DNA from: Devosiaceae bacterium
GTDB taxonomy: Bacteria; Pseudomonadota; Alphaproteobacteria; Rhizobiales; Devosiaceae
DNA length: 54,630 bases
Direction of reading: 5' to 3'
NCBI GenBank assembly: GCA_021648375.1
Contig: JAKISW010000016.1
Span: 1-54,630 of the forward strand
The first letter of the stretch is position 1, and each line of letters opens with the position of its first letter. Below the pieces are notes generated by a model. The model was not told the DNA's origin and made no database searches. It saw nothing but the letters and a program-made list of their open reading frames with translations. Shown here piece by piece: positions 34,607-44,294 of this stretch. The position numbers and the translations under genes are program-made.

Positions 34607-34753
34607 CTATTGCCCCAAAAGGTCACGGGTGGGTATGCGCACGCTCACTTCTTTTTCCTCCGGCTCGACAAAAGCGGTCAAACCGATCATCGACCCAAAG
34701 CCCAACGCTCCCAAAAACAAAACAAACACCACAAATCTTATCAATGATGGCAT
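34607..34753 (-). CDS. Small single-pass membrane protein
   Basis: From ATG at 34753 (AGGGGA 7 bases upstream) the product is 48 residues: MPSLIRFVVFVLFLGALGFG, a hydrophobic helix, then FVEPEEKEVSVRIPTRDLLGQ. A short protein of this kind between xerD and aroK is conserved in Rhizobiales; its function is unknown. The longer frame to 34837 is not supported by a ribosome site. Confidence 0.7.
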   Translation of the reverse strand: MPSLIRFVVFVLFLGALGFGSMIGLTAFVEPEEKEVSVRIPTRDLLGQ

Positions 34754-34964
34754 GTTCAAATCCCCTGAATGAATTTCTTTTTGGCCCAATTTGATGCCCG
34801 GGGCAAGCCAATAAGCATATCTTTTATCCCCCGCCAACGTTCCATGGCTCTCTTGACAAGTCCCCCGCTCCCCGCTTCAACGGTCCTATAAATTCAAAAA
34901 AAGAAACCAGCGCAACATTTTTGCTCTATGTTGTTTATTTTATGCACTATTTGGAGAAAACGCC

Positions 34965-35582
34965 TTGAACAAGGCCAAAATCACAAACCCAGAAGCTGTT
35001 GTGCAAAAACCTGCCGTTCCAAAAACTGCCATACAAAGACTGTTAATGGCGCTTGATGGCACCCCCATAGTATTGGTGGGAATGATGGGGGCAGGCAAAA
35101 CCAGCGTTGGCCGTCGTCTGGCCCACCACCTTGGCCGCCAGTTTCTTGATAGTGATCATGAAATTGAAGCCGCAGCGGGCATGAATATTGAGGATTATTT
35201 TGCAGCCCACGGCGAGGAGCAGTTCCGCCTTGGGGAAGCAAAGGTTGTTCAGCGCCTGCTGGAAGAAAAAAATATTGTTCTGGCCACTGGCGGCGGCGCA
35301 TTTATCAACGAGACAACAAGACAAATCATTGAACAAAAGGCGGTTTCAGTCTGGATAAATGCTGAGTTTGAGCTGTTATTCTCCAGAGTTTCGCGCAAAA
35401 GCAACCGCCCTCTTTTAAAAACTGCCAACCCCCGCCAGACCTTAAAAAACCTGATAGACCAGCGTTATCCAACCTATGAACTTGCAAATGTTCACGTAAC
35501 CACAAGCGAAGTACCCCATGATACTGTAGCCAATGAAATCATTGGTGCCCTAAACATTTATTTCAATAATAAGAGTCAGTAA
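34965..35582 (+). CDS. aroK: Shikimate kinase
   Basis: 205 residues. Walker A GMMGAGKTSVGR at 39-50, the DSDHEIE motif, FRLGEAKVV and GGGAFI are typical of shikimate kinase, which phosphorylates the 3-hydroxyl of shikimate. An N-terminal extension of ~30 residues precedes the core. TTG start with TTGGAGA upstream. It is followed by aroB with a 5-base gap, so the two are co-transcribed. Confidence 0.95.
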   Translation: MNKAKITNPEAVVQKPAVPKTAIQRLLMALDGTPIVLVGMMGAGKTSVGRRLAHHLGRQFLDSDHEIEAAAGMNIEDYFAAHGEEQFRLGEAKVVQRLLEEKNIVLATGGGAFINETTRQIIEQKAVSVWINAEFELLFSRVSRKSNRPLLKTANPRQTLKNLIDQRYPTYELANVHVTTSEVPHDTVANEIIGALNIYFNNKSQ

Positions 35583-35587
35583 ATCTA

Positions 35588-36721
35588 ATGCGCCGCGACA
35601 AAACTTCCCTCAGCACCACCCAAAAAAAAATCGTTCATATCGGACTTGGCGAGCGCGCTTATGACATTGAAATCGGGCATGGTTTGCTGGAAACTGCAGG
35701 TCAAAAACTAAAAACCATGTTTCCCGGCGCCCGCTTTGGCATTATCACCGATGAAAATGTAAAGAAAAACCAATGGTCGCGCCTTAAGAATTCCCTTGAT
35801 ATGGCAGGCTTGGATTATGCTTTGATTTGCCTTCCCGCTGGCGAGAGCACCAAAAGCTATGGGCAATTGCAATATTGTGTCGACGAAATCTTGGCAGCAA
35901 AGCTGGAGCGGACTGACATAGTCATTGCCTTTGGCGGCGGAGTAATTGGCGATCTGGCCGGATTTGTGGCCGCCATTACCCGCCGTGGCATGGATTTTGT
36001 GCAAATTCCAACTTCGCTTCTGGCTCAGGTTGATAGCTCCGTTGGCGGTAAAACCGGCATTAACTCCAAACATGGCAAAAACCTGATTGGAGCCTTTCAT
36101 CAGCCAAAACTTGTACTGGCTGATCTGGACGTTTTTGACACTCTTTCCCCGCGCCAGTTTGCCGCCGGATATGCGGAAGTGGTAAAATACGGACTGATTG
36201 ACGACGAGGAATTTTTCTTCTGGCTGGAAGAAAATCACATGGACATTATGGGAGGCGGGACAAAAAGAGCCGAGGCCATCGCCCGCTCCTGTCAGGCAAA
36301 ATCAAGGTTTGTCATTGCCGATGAGCGTGAGGCAGGAGTGCGCGCCCTGTTAAATCTTGGCCATACATTTGGCCATGCCTTAGAGACCGCAACCGGATAT
36401 TCTGCTCGTCTTTTACATGGAGAGGGGGTCTCCATCGGCATGGTTTTGGCCCATAATTTCTCGGTCAAAAAAGGGCTTTGCTCAAGTCAGGATGCGGTTC
36501 GCATTAAGCGACATTTACAAAAAGTTGGGCTGCCCACCGCAATTTCTGATATTGAAGGAGAATTACCCCCTACCGACAGGCTGATGCAAATGATTGCTCA
36601 GGATAAAAAAGTGGTAAGGGGAAAATTAAATTTTGTTCTGACCAAGGGAATTGGGCAGGCATTTATCGCCACAGATATTGACCCCAACGAGGTGGCACAA
36701 TTTATTGAAGGAGAGCGCTAG
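35588..36721 (+). CDS. aroB: 3-dehydroquinate synthase
   Basis: 377 residues making dehydroquinate from DAHP, NAD- and metal-dependent. Visible: VIAFGGGVIGDLAGFVAA, the PTSLLAQVDSSVGGKTGIN block, YAEVVKYGLI and the metal-binding GHTFGHALE. Second step of the shikimate pathway, placed directly after aroK. Confidence 0.97.
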   Translation: MRRDKTSLSTTQKKIVHIGLGERAYDIEIGHGLLETAGQKLKTMFPGARFGIITDENVKKNQWSRLKNSLDMAGLDYALICLPAGESTKSYGQLQYCVDEILAAKLERTDIVIAFGGGVIGDLAGFVAAITRRGMDFVQIPTSLLAQVDSSVGGKTGINSKHGKNLIGAFHQPKLVLADLDVFDTLSPRQFAAGYAEVVKYGLIDDEEFFFWLEENHMDIMGGGTKRAEAIARSCQAKSRFVIADEREAGVRALLNLGHTFGHALETATGYSARLLHGEGVSIGMVLAHNFSVKKGLCSSQDAVRIKRHLQKVGLPTAISDIEGELPPTDRLMQMIAQDKKVVRGKLNFVLTKGIGQAFIATDIDPNEVAQFIEGER

Positions 36722-36724
36722 ATT

Positions 36725-37993
36725 ATGGGCCTTAGTTTTTGGATAACCCTCGCTGTTATTGGCGTTTTATTATTTCTTAGTGCTTTTTTTTCCGGTTCCG
36801 AAACCGCCCTGACCGCAGCCTCGCGAGCACGCATTCATCAATTGGCTAAAAGCGGCTCTAAACGTGCCGGTATTGTGCAAACTCTGGTTGCCTCCAAAGA
36901 GCGTCTGATCGGGGCAATTTTGCTTGGCAACAATATGGCCAATATATTAGCTTCTTCTCTGGCCACCTCGATATTTATCGCCGCATTTGGCGATAATGGC
37001 GTGCTTTATGCCACTATTGCCATGACCACGGCTGTGGTTATATTTGCCGAGGTTTTGCCAAAGACCTGGGCCATAAATCAACCTGACAAGTTTTCTCTTG
37101 GCGTCGCCCCGTTAATCAGACCGGTAATATTTGTGCTCGCCCCCTTAACGGCGATTGTGCAATGGCTGGTGCGGGCGATGCTTGGTATGATGGGAGTTAA
37201 AACCGATGCCAGTCGCGGTCTTTCAGGACGCGAGGAAATTCGCGACACCGTAAATCTGCTCCATGCTGAGGGTGAAGTAATCAAAGGCGATCGCGATATG
37301 CTTGGCGGCATTCTTGATCTTTCGGAGTTGGAAGTTTCAGAAATCATGGTGCACCGAACCGCCATGATGACCCTTGATGCCTCCCTGCCCCGCCGTGAAA
37401 TCATTCACGCTATTTTAAACAGCCCCTTTACCCGCCTGCCAATGCATAATGGCAACCCGGATGAAATCATTGGCATTGTCCATTCAAGAGATGTTTTGCG
37501 TGAACTGATCAAGGTCAATGGCGATTTGAGCAAAGTGGATGTGACAAAAATCACCAGAAAACCCTGGTTTGTTCCCGAAACCACCTCCGCCCAGTCCCAG
37601 CTCAGTGCCTTTTTGAAAAACAAAACTCATTTCTCGCTGGTGGTTGATGAATATGGAGAAGTGCAGGGCGTTGTAACCCTTGAAGATATTCTGGAAGAAA
37701 TCGTTGGCGACATTGCCGACGAACACGATATTGAGCTTGAAGGCATCACCAAAGAAAGCGATGGCTCTTATCTGGTTGAAGGGTCATTGCCCATTCGCGA
37801 TCTCAACCGTGCCCTGAACTGGAACCTGCCCGATGATGAGGCAACAACCATTGCCGGACTGGTTATTCACGAGGCCAAAACCATTCCCGATCAGGGGCGT
37901 CAGTTTACCTTTCACGGCTTAAGAATAAAAATCGTGCGCAAACACCTCAACCGCCTGACCCGATTGCGAATAACTCCGATTAGAGATGCCTAA
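36725..37993 (+). CDS. CNNM/HlyC-CorC family membrane protein
   Basis: 422 residues: an N-terminal DUF21 membrane domain (four helices, with LSAFFSGSETALTAASRARI and GAILLGNNMANILASSLAT), two CBS domains (about 205-330, including FVPETTSAQSQLSAFLKN), and a CorC_HlyC C-terminal domain. Such proteins are linked to magnesium/cobalt efflux. It starts 4 bases after the aroB stop, a usual rhizobial arrangement. Confidence 0.92.
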   Translation: MGLSFWITLAVIGVLLFLSAFFSGSETALTAASRARIHQLAKSGSKRAGIVQTLVASKERLIGAILLGNNMANILASSLATSIFIAAFGDNGVLYATIAMTTAVVIFAEVLPKTWAINQPDKFSLGVAPLIRPVIFVLAPLTAIVQWLVRAMLGMMGVKTDASRGLSGREEIRDTVNLLHAEGEVIKGDRDMLGGILDLSELEVSEIMVHRTAMMTLDASLPRREIIHAILNSPFTRLPMHNGNPDEIIGIVHSRDVLRELIKVNGDLSKVDVTKITRKPWFVPETTSAQSQLSAFLKNKTHFSLVVDEYGEVQGVVTLEDILEEIVGDIADEHDIELEGITKESDGSYLVEGSLPIRDLNRALNWNLPDDEATTIAGLVIHEAKTIPDQGRQFTFHGLRIKIVRKHLNRLTRLRITPIRDA

Positions 37994-38017
37994 GGCCCGT
38001 GGACAATAAGGTTTGGA

Positions 38018-38287
38018 TTATGATGGAGGGGTTTTAAGCACCTTGATGACAAGAGCGTGCAACCCTTCCTTAAATTCTTCATCCAAAGCATCCATAATCG
38101 AGCGCTGTTGGGCTATTCGACTAAGGCCCTCAAGGGATGCAGCATATATCTTAACCCGAAAATGGGTGGATTTACCCTCGATCCAATTTGCATGCCCCCG
38201 GTGGTTTTCACTCTCGTCCAAAACCTGCAAAAAAGCCGGTTGAAATTTTGCTGTGAGTTTTTCTTCTATTTTTTCGTAAATACCCAT
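38018..38287 (-). CDS. bolA: BolA family protein
   Basis: An 89-residue BolA protein: VLDESENHRGHANWIEGKSTHFRVKI and LHALVIKVL. It contains the conserved His residues that help bind a [2Fe-2S] cluster with monothiol glutaredoxin. Convergent with the CNNM gene, divergent from the J-protein gene. Confidence 0.92.
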   Translation of the reverse strand: MGIYEKIEEKLTAKFQPAFLQVLDESENHRGHANWIEGKSTHFRVKIYAASLEGLSRIAQQRSIMDALDEEFKEGLHALVIKVLKTPPS

Positions 38288-38386
38288 ATGAAAAGTGCTG
38301 CTCTTTCTGCTACAATGTCAAATTCGTTTTCCCTGAAAGTTTTTCAGGAGCTTCTTCATTAAACATCTAATTACAGGAATAGAACA

Positions 38387-39028
38387 CTGAGTTCCAATCT
38401 ATTTAATTCTATTCGCATCAAACCGCGCCAGCGCGCTGCTGATAAACCTTTAGGCCCCCAGTGTGACTGGGACGGGTGCAACCTGCCCGGCGACAAGCGT
38501 GCGCCCAAGGGAAAATCCGCCGAGGGAAAATTCCATAATTTTTGCATGACCCATGTGCGCCAGTATAACAAAACCTTCAATTATTTTGCGGGCATGGATG
38601 ATAAGGATGTGGCAAAGGAAATTCGCGCCAACAATTCCACCGGGGGCCGCCCCACTTGGCAACAGGGCACCAATGGTGCCTCAGCTGCAAAGGGACGCAT
38701 GCCACCTAATCCCGGCCCCGCAAACAAGCCCAAAACTTCCAGCAAACGCTTTGCCGACCCACTAAACCTGTTTGCCCGTGTGGCCAGAAATCGCGGGCGC
38801 AAGCCCATGACCGAGCGTGAATTGCGTTTGGTTGAAACCGATCGGCAAGCCTTTGAAGTATTGGGCTTTACCAATCGTGTACAATCCGACGAGTTGAAAA
38901 AGGCCTATAAGGCGCTGGTAAAACTGCATCACCCGGATGCAAATGGAGGTGATCGCGCTTCTGAAGACCGTCTAAGGGCAATAATTACCGCCTATAATCA
39001 CCTTAAATCCAAAGGGTTTGCCTCCTGA
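38387..39028 (+). CDS. J-domain protein with N-terminal Cys motif, CTG start
   Basis: A 213-residue protein. N-terminal Cys/His cluster C26-x4-C31 and C53-x2-H56 may bind a metal; after a variable basic linker, a C-terminal J domain (about 155-210) has LVKLHHPDANGG with HPD at 182-184. The first ATG in frame (38546) would remove the Cys region, which is conserved in relatives starting with a FxxIRIKP-type leader. The only start candidates upstream are CTG at 38387 with AGGA 8 bases before it; no ATG, GTG or TTG lies in between. It probably helps a DnaK-type chaperone. Confidence 0.8.
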   Translation: MSSNLFNSIRIKPRQRAADKPLGPQCDWDGCNLPGDKRAPKGKSAEGKFHNFCMTHVRQYNKTFNYFAGMDDKDVAKEIRANNSTGGRPTWQQGTNGASAAKGRMPPNPGPANKPKTSSKRFADPLNLFARVARNRGRKPMTERELRLVETDRQAFEVLGFTNRVQSDELKKAYKALVKLHHPDANGGDRASEDRLRAIITAYNHLKSKGFAS

Positions 39029-39137
39029 TTATCCAGAGTCAGGACTTGGGTTCAGGACCTGACAAATTCCCACCGCAAAAACAGTCCAAAAACAAAACCG
39101 AAAAAATCGAAGATTTCAACAACATCACGAGAAAAAA

Positions 39138-40115
39138 ATGAGCGAGCAGACAAATCTGCCTGATACCGAATATAGCGCGCGCGAACTGTTCGGAATTGAT
39201 TCAGACATGATGGTAAAGGGATATAAAACTCCCACCGAATATGTGCCCCCGATTGATGAGGGCTATCTTTTTGACCGCAATACCACTTTGGCAATTCTGG
39301 CCGGATTTCAATTCAACCGCCGCGTTATGGTTCAGGGCTATCACGGTACGGGAAAATCCACCCATATTGAACAGGTCGCAGCAAGGCTGAACTGGCCCTT
39401 AGTGCGCATAAATCTGGATAGCCATATTTCTCGTATTGATCTGGTGGGCAAAGATGCCATCGTCATCAGGGATGGTTTGCAGGTCACCGAGTTTCGCGAT
39501 GGCATGCTGCCCTGGGCAGTGCAAAATAATGTCGCTCTGGTATTTGATGAATATGATGCGGGCCGTCCCGATGTAATGTTTGTTATCCAGCGTATTTTGG
39601 AGGCTTCAGGCCGCCTGACCCTGCTCGACCAGAACCGGGTTATCACCCCCCATGCGGGATTTCGTTTGTTTGCGACAGCCAATACTATTGGCCTTGGAGA
39701 TACCTCCGGCCTTTATCACGGCACCCAACAGATAAATCAGGGACAGATGGATCGCTGGTCGATGGTGGTTACGCTAAACTATCTCGCCCACGAAAAAGAG
39801 GTGGGCATCGTGCTTTCCAAGTCCCCCTCCTTTGACAATGAAAAGGGCAAAAAAACCATTTCTGACATGGTTCGTGTTGCCGATCTGACTCGTTCCGGAT
39901 TTATTGGTGGCGATCTTTCAACCGTCATGAGTCCACGTACCGTCATCAACTGGGCTGAAAATGCCAGAATTTTTGACGATGTGGGGTTTGCATTCCGGCT
40001 GACCTTCATCAACAAATGCGATGAATTGGAACGCCCGATTGTGGCCGAATTCTACCAGCGTGTATTTGGAGTGGAATTGCCGGAAAGCTCGGCAAATCTG
40101 GCCATCAGCGCTTAG
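39138..40115 (+). CDS. cobS: Cobaltochelatase subunit CobS
   Basis: 325 residues, MoxR-like AAA+ ATPase with Walker A GYHGTGKS (67-74) and Walker B VALVFDEYDAG. With CobT and CobN it inserts cobalt into hydrogenobyrinate diamide in aerobic B12 synthesis. cobT follows after a 68-base spacer with direct repeats; cobN is not in the window. Confidence 0.97.
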   Translation: MSEQTNLPDTEYSARELFGIDSDMMVKGYKTPTEYVPPIDEGYLFDRNTTLAILAGFQFNRRVMVQGYHGTGKSTHIEQVAARLNWPLVRINLDSHISRIDLVGKDAIVIRDGLQVTEFRDGMLPWAVQNNVALVFDEYDAGRPDVMFVIQRILEASGRLTLLDQNRVITPHAGFRLFATANTIGLGDTSGLYHGTQQINQGQMDRWSMVVTLNYLAHEKEVGIVLSKSPSFDNEKGKKTISDMVRVADLTRSGFIGGDLSTVMSPRTVINWAENARIFDDVGFAFRLTFINKCDELERPIVAEFYQRVFGVELPESSANLAISA

Positions 40116-40160
40116 GGCCCTAAACCCAAAGGGTCATAGACCCAAAGGTCCATAGACCCG
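40112..40160. repeat. Palindrome and 16-bp direct repeats in the cobS-cobT spacer
   Basis: TTAGGGCCCTAA (40112-40123), a perfect palindrome that overlaps the cobS stop, is followed by two 16-base units ACCCAAAGGGTCATAG (40124) and ACCCAAAGGTCCATAG (40140) and a partial ACCC. Each contains AAGGGTC-like elements related to the recurring palindrome. Confidence 0.85.
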
Positions 40161-40183
40161 GAAAAATGTGAAGCAAAACCGCC

Positions 40184-42088
40184 ATGGCAAAATCGCCTGA
40201 AAAGAAAACAGCGGATACCAAGAACACCGATATTTTCAAGTCGGCGGTTGGTGTTGTGGTTCGCGCAATTTCCGCAAAATCAGATCTTGAGGTAAGTTTT
40301 TCCGGTGATCGTGCCGTGCTGACCTCTGAAAAAGCAAAACTGGCTGCCCTGCCCAGGGTTTTAAACAAACGCGATATCGCAATTGCCCGTGGTCAGGGAG
40401 ATGCCATGGCCATGCGTCTGGCCAGCCATAATGCCAGATTGCACAATTCCCGCTCCCCTGTGGATCCCGATGCCAAAGCGGTTTTTGATGCTCTTGAACA
40501 GGCGCGGGTTGAGGCCCTTGGCTGCACGCGCATGCAGGGTATGAAAATCAACATTTATGAAATGCTTGAGGAGAGGCTAGCACGTGCAAAATCTCATCAG
40601 ATAACAGAGCAGCAGGACGCTCCTCTGGCCGAGGCTTTAGGCCTGATTATGCGCCAGAATTTGGCCGGCCTGCCTATCCCCGAAAGCGGAAAAAAAATCG
40701 TTGATCTGTGGCGTGATCATATCGAAAAACTCGCCCCCGCCTCCCTTGCAGACCTTGGCAACAATGTCGACGATCAGAACGCTTTTTCTCTGGCTGCCCG
40801 TACTTTGCTTTCTGACCTGAATTTGGCCCCTGATATTGATCCATCAGATGCGGATAATACCCAGGACGACGACGATAGTGAGGACGAAACCCAAAACGGC
40901 AAAGATGCTGACCAAACCCAGCAGGGAGACGCTGAAAACGCTGATCCGGATATGGAGCAGGACGAGGCTCAGGGCTCTGAAGAAAGCGAAGGGGAAACCG
41001 AGGGGGTTGATGCCGATACTGAAGAAATGATCGAAGATGCCAGCATGGACCGATCTTCCGATACCCCCGACGAATCCATGCCTGATGGTGATAATTTCTC
41101 AAATAATAAATTCAATTACAAAATTTTTACAACCAGCTTTGACGAAACCATAAGCGCATCGGAACTTTGCCCGCCAGAAGAGTTGGATCAATTGCGCGCC
41201 ATGCTCGATAAACAGCTTGAAAACCTGTCCGGTGCGGTTTCCCGCCTTGCCAATAAATTGCAGCGCCGCCTGATGGCTCAGCAAAACCGCTCATGGCAAT
41301 TTGACCTTGAAGAGGGAATTCTGGATGCGGCCCGCCTCAGCCGGATTATAATTGATCCCATGCAGCCCCTGTCATTTAAGATGGAAAAAGACGCCCAGTT
41401 TCGCGATACGGTCGTTACCCTTTTGATCGATAATTCCGGGTCCATGCGCGGTCGCCCCATAACCATTGCTGCCATTTGCGCTGATATTTTGGCCAGAACC
41501 CTTGAAAGATGCGGGGTGAAGGTTGAAATTCTTGGCTTTACCACCCGCGCATGGAAGGGTGGCCGCTCCCGCGAGGCATGGCTAAAGGCCGACCGGCCAC
41601 AAAATCCGGGCCGGGTCAATGACATTCGCCATATTGTATATAAATCCGCCTCCCAGCCCTGGCGGCATGCCCGCTCCAATCTGGGCCTGATGATGCGTGA
41701 AGGGCTGCTAAAAGAAAATATTGATGGCGAGGCTTTGCAATGGGCCCATCAAAGACTTTTAGGACGGCCCGAAAACCGCCGCATACTCATGGTGATCTCC
41801 GATGGCGCACCGGTGGATGACAGCACCCAAAGCGTAAATCCGGGAAACTATCTGGAGGCCCATTTGCGCCAAACTATCGAAGAAATTGAAACCCGCTCTC
41901 CAGTGCAATTGGTGGCAATTGGTATTGGCCATGATGTAACGCGATATTATTCGCGCGCCGTAACCCTTTTGGATGCCGAAGAGCTGGCTGGTGCCTTAAC
42001 GGATAATCTGGCTGATCTGTTTGACGAAGAGCCGCAGAATTTTAACTCGCCAAGATTGCGCAATTCTGCAAGGAGGCGCGCCGGATGA
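40184..42088 (+). CDS. cobT: Cobaltochelatase subunit CobT
   Basis: 634 residues. N-terminal CobT domain, a very acidic linker (about 225-305, with Asp/Glu-rich stretches) and a C-terminal VWA domain with the MIDAS-type DNSGSM near residue 416. It partners CobS in the cobalt-insertion complex. The last codons overlap the next gene's ATG by 4 bases, implying coupled translation. Confidence 0.97.
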   Translation: MAKSPEKKTADTKNTDIFKSAVGVVVRAISAKSDLEVSFSGDRAVLTSEKAKLAALPRVLNKRDIAIARGQGDAMAMRLASHNARLHNSRSPVDPDAKAVFDALEQARVEALGCTRMQGMKINIYEMLEERLARAKSHQITEQQDAPLAEALGLIMRQNLAGLPIPESGKKIVDLWRDHIEKLAPASLADLGNNVDDQNAFSLAARTLLSDLNLAPDIDPSDADNTQDDDDSEDETQNGKDADQTQQGDAENADPDMEQDEAQGSEESEGETEGVDADTEEMIEDASMDRSSDTPDESMPDGDNFSNNKFNYKIFTTSFDETISASELCPPEELDQLRAMLDKQLENLSGAVSRLANKLQRRLMAQQNRSWQFDLEEGILDAARLSRIIIDPMQPLSFKMEKDAQFRDTVVTLLIDNSGSMRGRPITIAAICADILARTLERCGVKVEILGFTTRAWKGGRSREAWLKADRPQNPGRVNDIRHIVYKSASQPWRHARSNLGLMMREGLLKENIDGEALQWAHQRLLGRPENRRILMVISDGAPVDDSTQSVNPGNYLEAHLRQTIEEIETRSPVQLVAIGIGHDVTRYYSRAVTLLDAEELAGALTDNLADLFDEEPQNFNSPRLRNSARRRAG

Positions 42089-43098
42089 ATATTTTTACAC
42101 CAATAATCAAAAATGCCACACCCGCGCTTTTAACAATTGGCATGTGGATGCTTGCTTTCACTTTCGTTACCAATGCCGCCCAGTTGCAAATTTCAGCAAC
42201 CCCGATTGAGCAATATCAGGGCAAGGCAATCGGCGAAAAAGTCGGTGATCTCATCTGGCGTGGCGGACTGGATCTTGATGGGCCTGAACTATTTGGCGGA
42301 GTTTCAGGGTTTACCTTTCTTGAAAATGACAATTGGGTAATGGTTACCGATCGCGGCCGGTTTTTCTCCGGTCAGCTTATCTATGAAAACGGCTCACCAA
42401 GCGAGTTGATCAACACTCAGATATCTCCAATCACCAACTCCAAGGGCAATCCGCTTCCCTCCAATTTTTCTCGTGATGCGGAAGGTGTTGAAACCATATT
42501 TCGTAACGGAAGACCCACCGCCATTCGGGTGAGTTTTGAAAATCTTACCAGAGTTGCCGATTTCAGCATCAATAATAACCGCCCCGTAGGCCCGGCCAGA
42601 GAACTGGCACTACCCCATTGGCTGGCCCACTTAAGAACCAATAAATCCCTTGAATCAGTATGTATCGCTCCTCCCGCTTCTCCGATTGCCGGCTCAACCC
42701 TGTTGATCACCGAAGGCCTTATAAACGATGAGGGCGATTATTCTGGCTGGCTGATTGGCAATCGCGACAGGGGAGAAATTTCTCTCAATCGCCAGCGCGG
42801 CTTTAACCCCACCGATTGTGCATTTTTAGCCAATGGAGACCTTTTGGTTCTGGAGCGGGGAACCGGATTTTTTACCTTCACTATGCAGGTGCGCCAGATT
42901 GCTGCCACCGATGTTAAACCCGGCGCTGTGATGGAGGGAGACATAATTCTTCGCGGTTCTGGCGGCGATATTGATAATATGGAAGCCTTGGCCATTCGTA
43001 CCGCCAAAGACGGCTCCACTCGTATTGTCATTATGTCTGATGACAATTTCAACGATTGGGAGCGAACCCTGTTGCTTGAATTTGAGCTGCCGCAATAA
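42085..43098 (+). CDS. Esterase-like activity of phytase family protein
   Basis: 337 residues, with a probable signal peptide (hydrophobic 15-32, cleaved before AQLQ). The fold matches PF13449: ELFGGVSGFTFLENDNWVMVTDRGRF, SRDAEGVETIF, DNMEALAIRTAKDGSTRIVIMSDDNF. The beta-propeller is periplasmic; the activity is not established. Its link to cobT is common in relatives, but no cobalamin role is known. Confidence 0.85.
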   Translation: MNIFTPIIKNATPALLTIGMWMLAFTFVTNAAQLQISATPIEQYQGKAIGEKVGDLIWRGGLDLDGPELFGGVSGFTFLENDNWVMVTDRGRFFSGQLIYENGSPSELINTQISPITNSKGNPLPSNFSRDAEGVETIFRNGRPTAIRVSFENLTRVADFSINNNRPVGPARELALPHWLAHLRTNKSLESVCIAPPASPIAGSTLLITEGLINDEGDYSGWLIGNRDRGEISLNRQRGFNPTDCAFLANGDLLVLERGTGFFTFTMQVRQIAATDVKPGAVMEGDIILRGSGGDIDNMEALAIRTAKDGSTRIVIMSDDNFNDWERTLLLEFELPQ

Positions 43099-43119
43099 AA
43101 GCTGTTGTTAGGACAAAGC

Positions 43120-43734
43120 CTATACGGGTTGAGCCAATCTTTTGCGCAATATGCCATAGGGCACCAGCATTGCCAGCGCTACTAAAAATTTAACCCCAAG
43201 ATCACCCAGCGCCCAGGATACCCAGCGCGGAGCTTCCATACCAAGCACTCCAAATAATTTTGACCCCTCAACAGCATATTCATCGATGGGACCAAGCACC
43301 ACAAAATATGCGGCAAATGCCAAAGAGAAGAATAGTGCTGTATCAACAATAGATGCCAAAAAGGATGAAATTAAAGGAGCCTGCCACCATTTACTGGCCC
43401 GCAGATGATCAAATATTTTAACATCCAGCATTTGGGCAGCAAAAAATGCCGCCCCTGAAGCAATGGCAATTCTTGGTGTGGCCAAAACCACAGACAAGGC
43501 AACGGCAATGACAAAGCCTGCCATTACAACAATTCTGGCTCCACCCACTCCGAATTTGCGGTTGGTGAGGTCAGAAATCAAAAAGGCAATCGGATAGGTA
43601 AAAGCGCCCCAGGTCAAAAGATCAGCCAGGTTAAGCGCGCCAATCGTAAAATTTACCGGAAACTGCACCAGGTAGTTAGACGCCACAACAACAAATACCA
43701 TGGCACCAACAAATGGCAGATAACGAGTGAGCAT
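43120..43734 (-). CDS. Queuosine precursor transporter (VUT/YhhQ family)
   Basis: From ATG at 43734 the 204-residue product has 6 membrane helices with the family pattern NYLVQFPV, LADLLTWGAFTYPIAFLISDLTNRKFG and FFAAQMLDVKIFDHLR, SSFLASIVDTALFF. Members take up 7-cyano-7-deazaguanine or related bases for tRNA modification. A frame extending to 43803 lacks a ribosome site. Confidence 0.85.
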   Translation of the reverse strand: MLTRYLPFVGAMVFVVVASNYLVQFPVNFTIGALNLADLLTWGAFTYPIAFLISDLTNRKFGVGGARIVVMAGFVIAVALSVVLATPRIAIASGAAFFAAQMLDVKIFDHLRASKWWQAPLISSFLASIVDTALFFSLAFAAYFVVLGPIDEYAVEGSKLFGVLGMEAPRWVSWALGDLGVKFLVALAMLVPYGILRKRLAQPV

Positions 43735-43849
43735 AATCAATGCACCCCTAATTCGAGCCTGTAATAACTCCTGCTGCATTGCGGCATTAGACCGGTGCAA
43801 CAATTAAACACTTATAAAGCAAAAATACTCAGGCCTATAACCCGGGCAC

Positions 43850-43880
43850 AAAAAACTCTTGGTTTTCAGAACCTTAAGAG
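43850..43880 (-). terminator. Rho-independent terminator of rpmB
   Basis: On the minus strand CTCTT-GGTT / AACC-AAGAG arms (43880-43856 with a two-base bulge) are followed by TTTTT. The stem overlaps the rpmB stop codon. Confidence 0.7.
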
Positions 43881-44158
43881 GCCAAAGCAGCCTTGACTTC
43901 GCGCTTGATGAGCAAAGCCCGCTTGGAAAGGGTTTCATTGGCCGCTTTGAGCAAAAATGCATCCAGACCGCCCCGGTGCTCCACAGTGCGCAACGCTTTG
44001 GCGCTGATCTTTAGCTTGACGGAACGCGAAAGCGAATCTGACAACAAGGTCACATTACAAAGATTGGGCAGAAATCTGCGCCGGGTACGGTTGAGCGCAT
44101 GGCTCACATTATTCCCGGTCATCACACCTATACCAGTAAGTTCACAACGCCGTGCCAT
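43874..44158 (-). CDS. rpmB: 50S ribosomal protein L28
   Basis: 94 residues, beginning MARRCELTGIGVMTGNNVSHALN with the L28 pattern, then RRFLPNLCNVTLLSD and LKISAKALRTVEHRGGLDAFL. Structural protein of the large subunit. Single gene with its own promoter (44295-44323) and terminator. Confidence 0.98.
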   Translation of the reverse strand: MARRCELTGIGVMTGNNVSHALNRTRRRFLPNLCNVTLLSDSLSRSVKLKISAKALRTVEHRGGLDAFLLKAANETLSKRALLIKREVKAALAS

Positions 44159-44294
44159 GATCTGTCATCCTAAAACTGTTGAACAAACAAGAGTGCCATT
44201 TAAATTCTTAATGGAAAACAAATCGCTTTTTAAAACCGGATTTAAAATCCAGCGCAAAAAACCAGCACTTGTCTGATGTTGAAAAAGTTGAGCT

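Noticed and set aside
39060..39137. Cobalamin riboswitch before cobS
   Set aside because: The spacer is too short and no B12-box pattern was seen.
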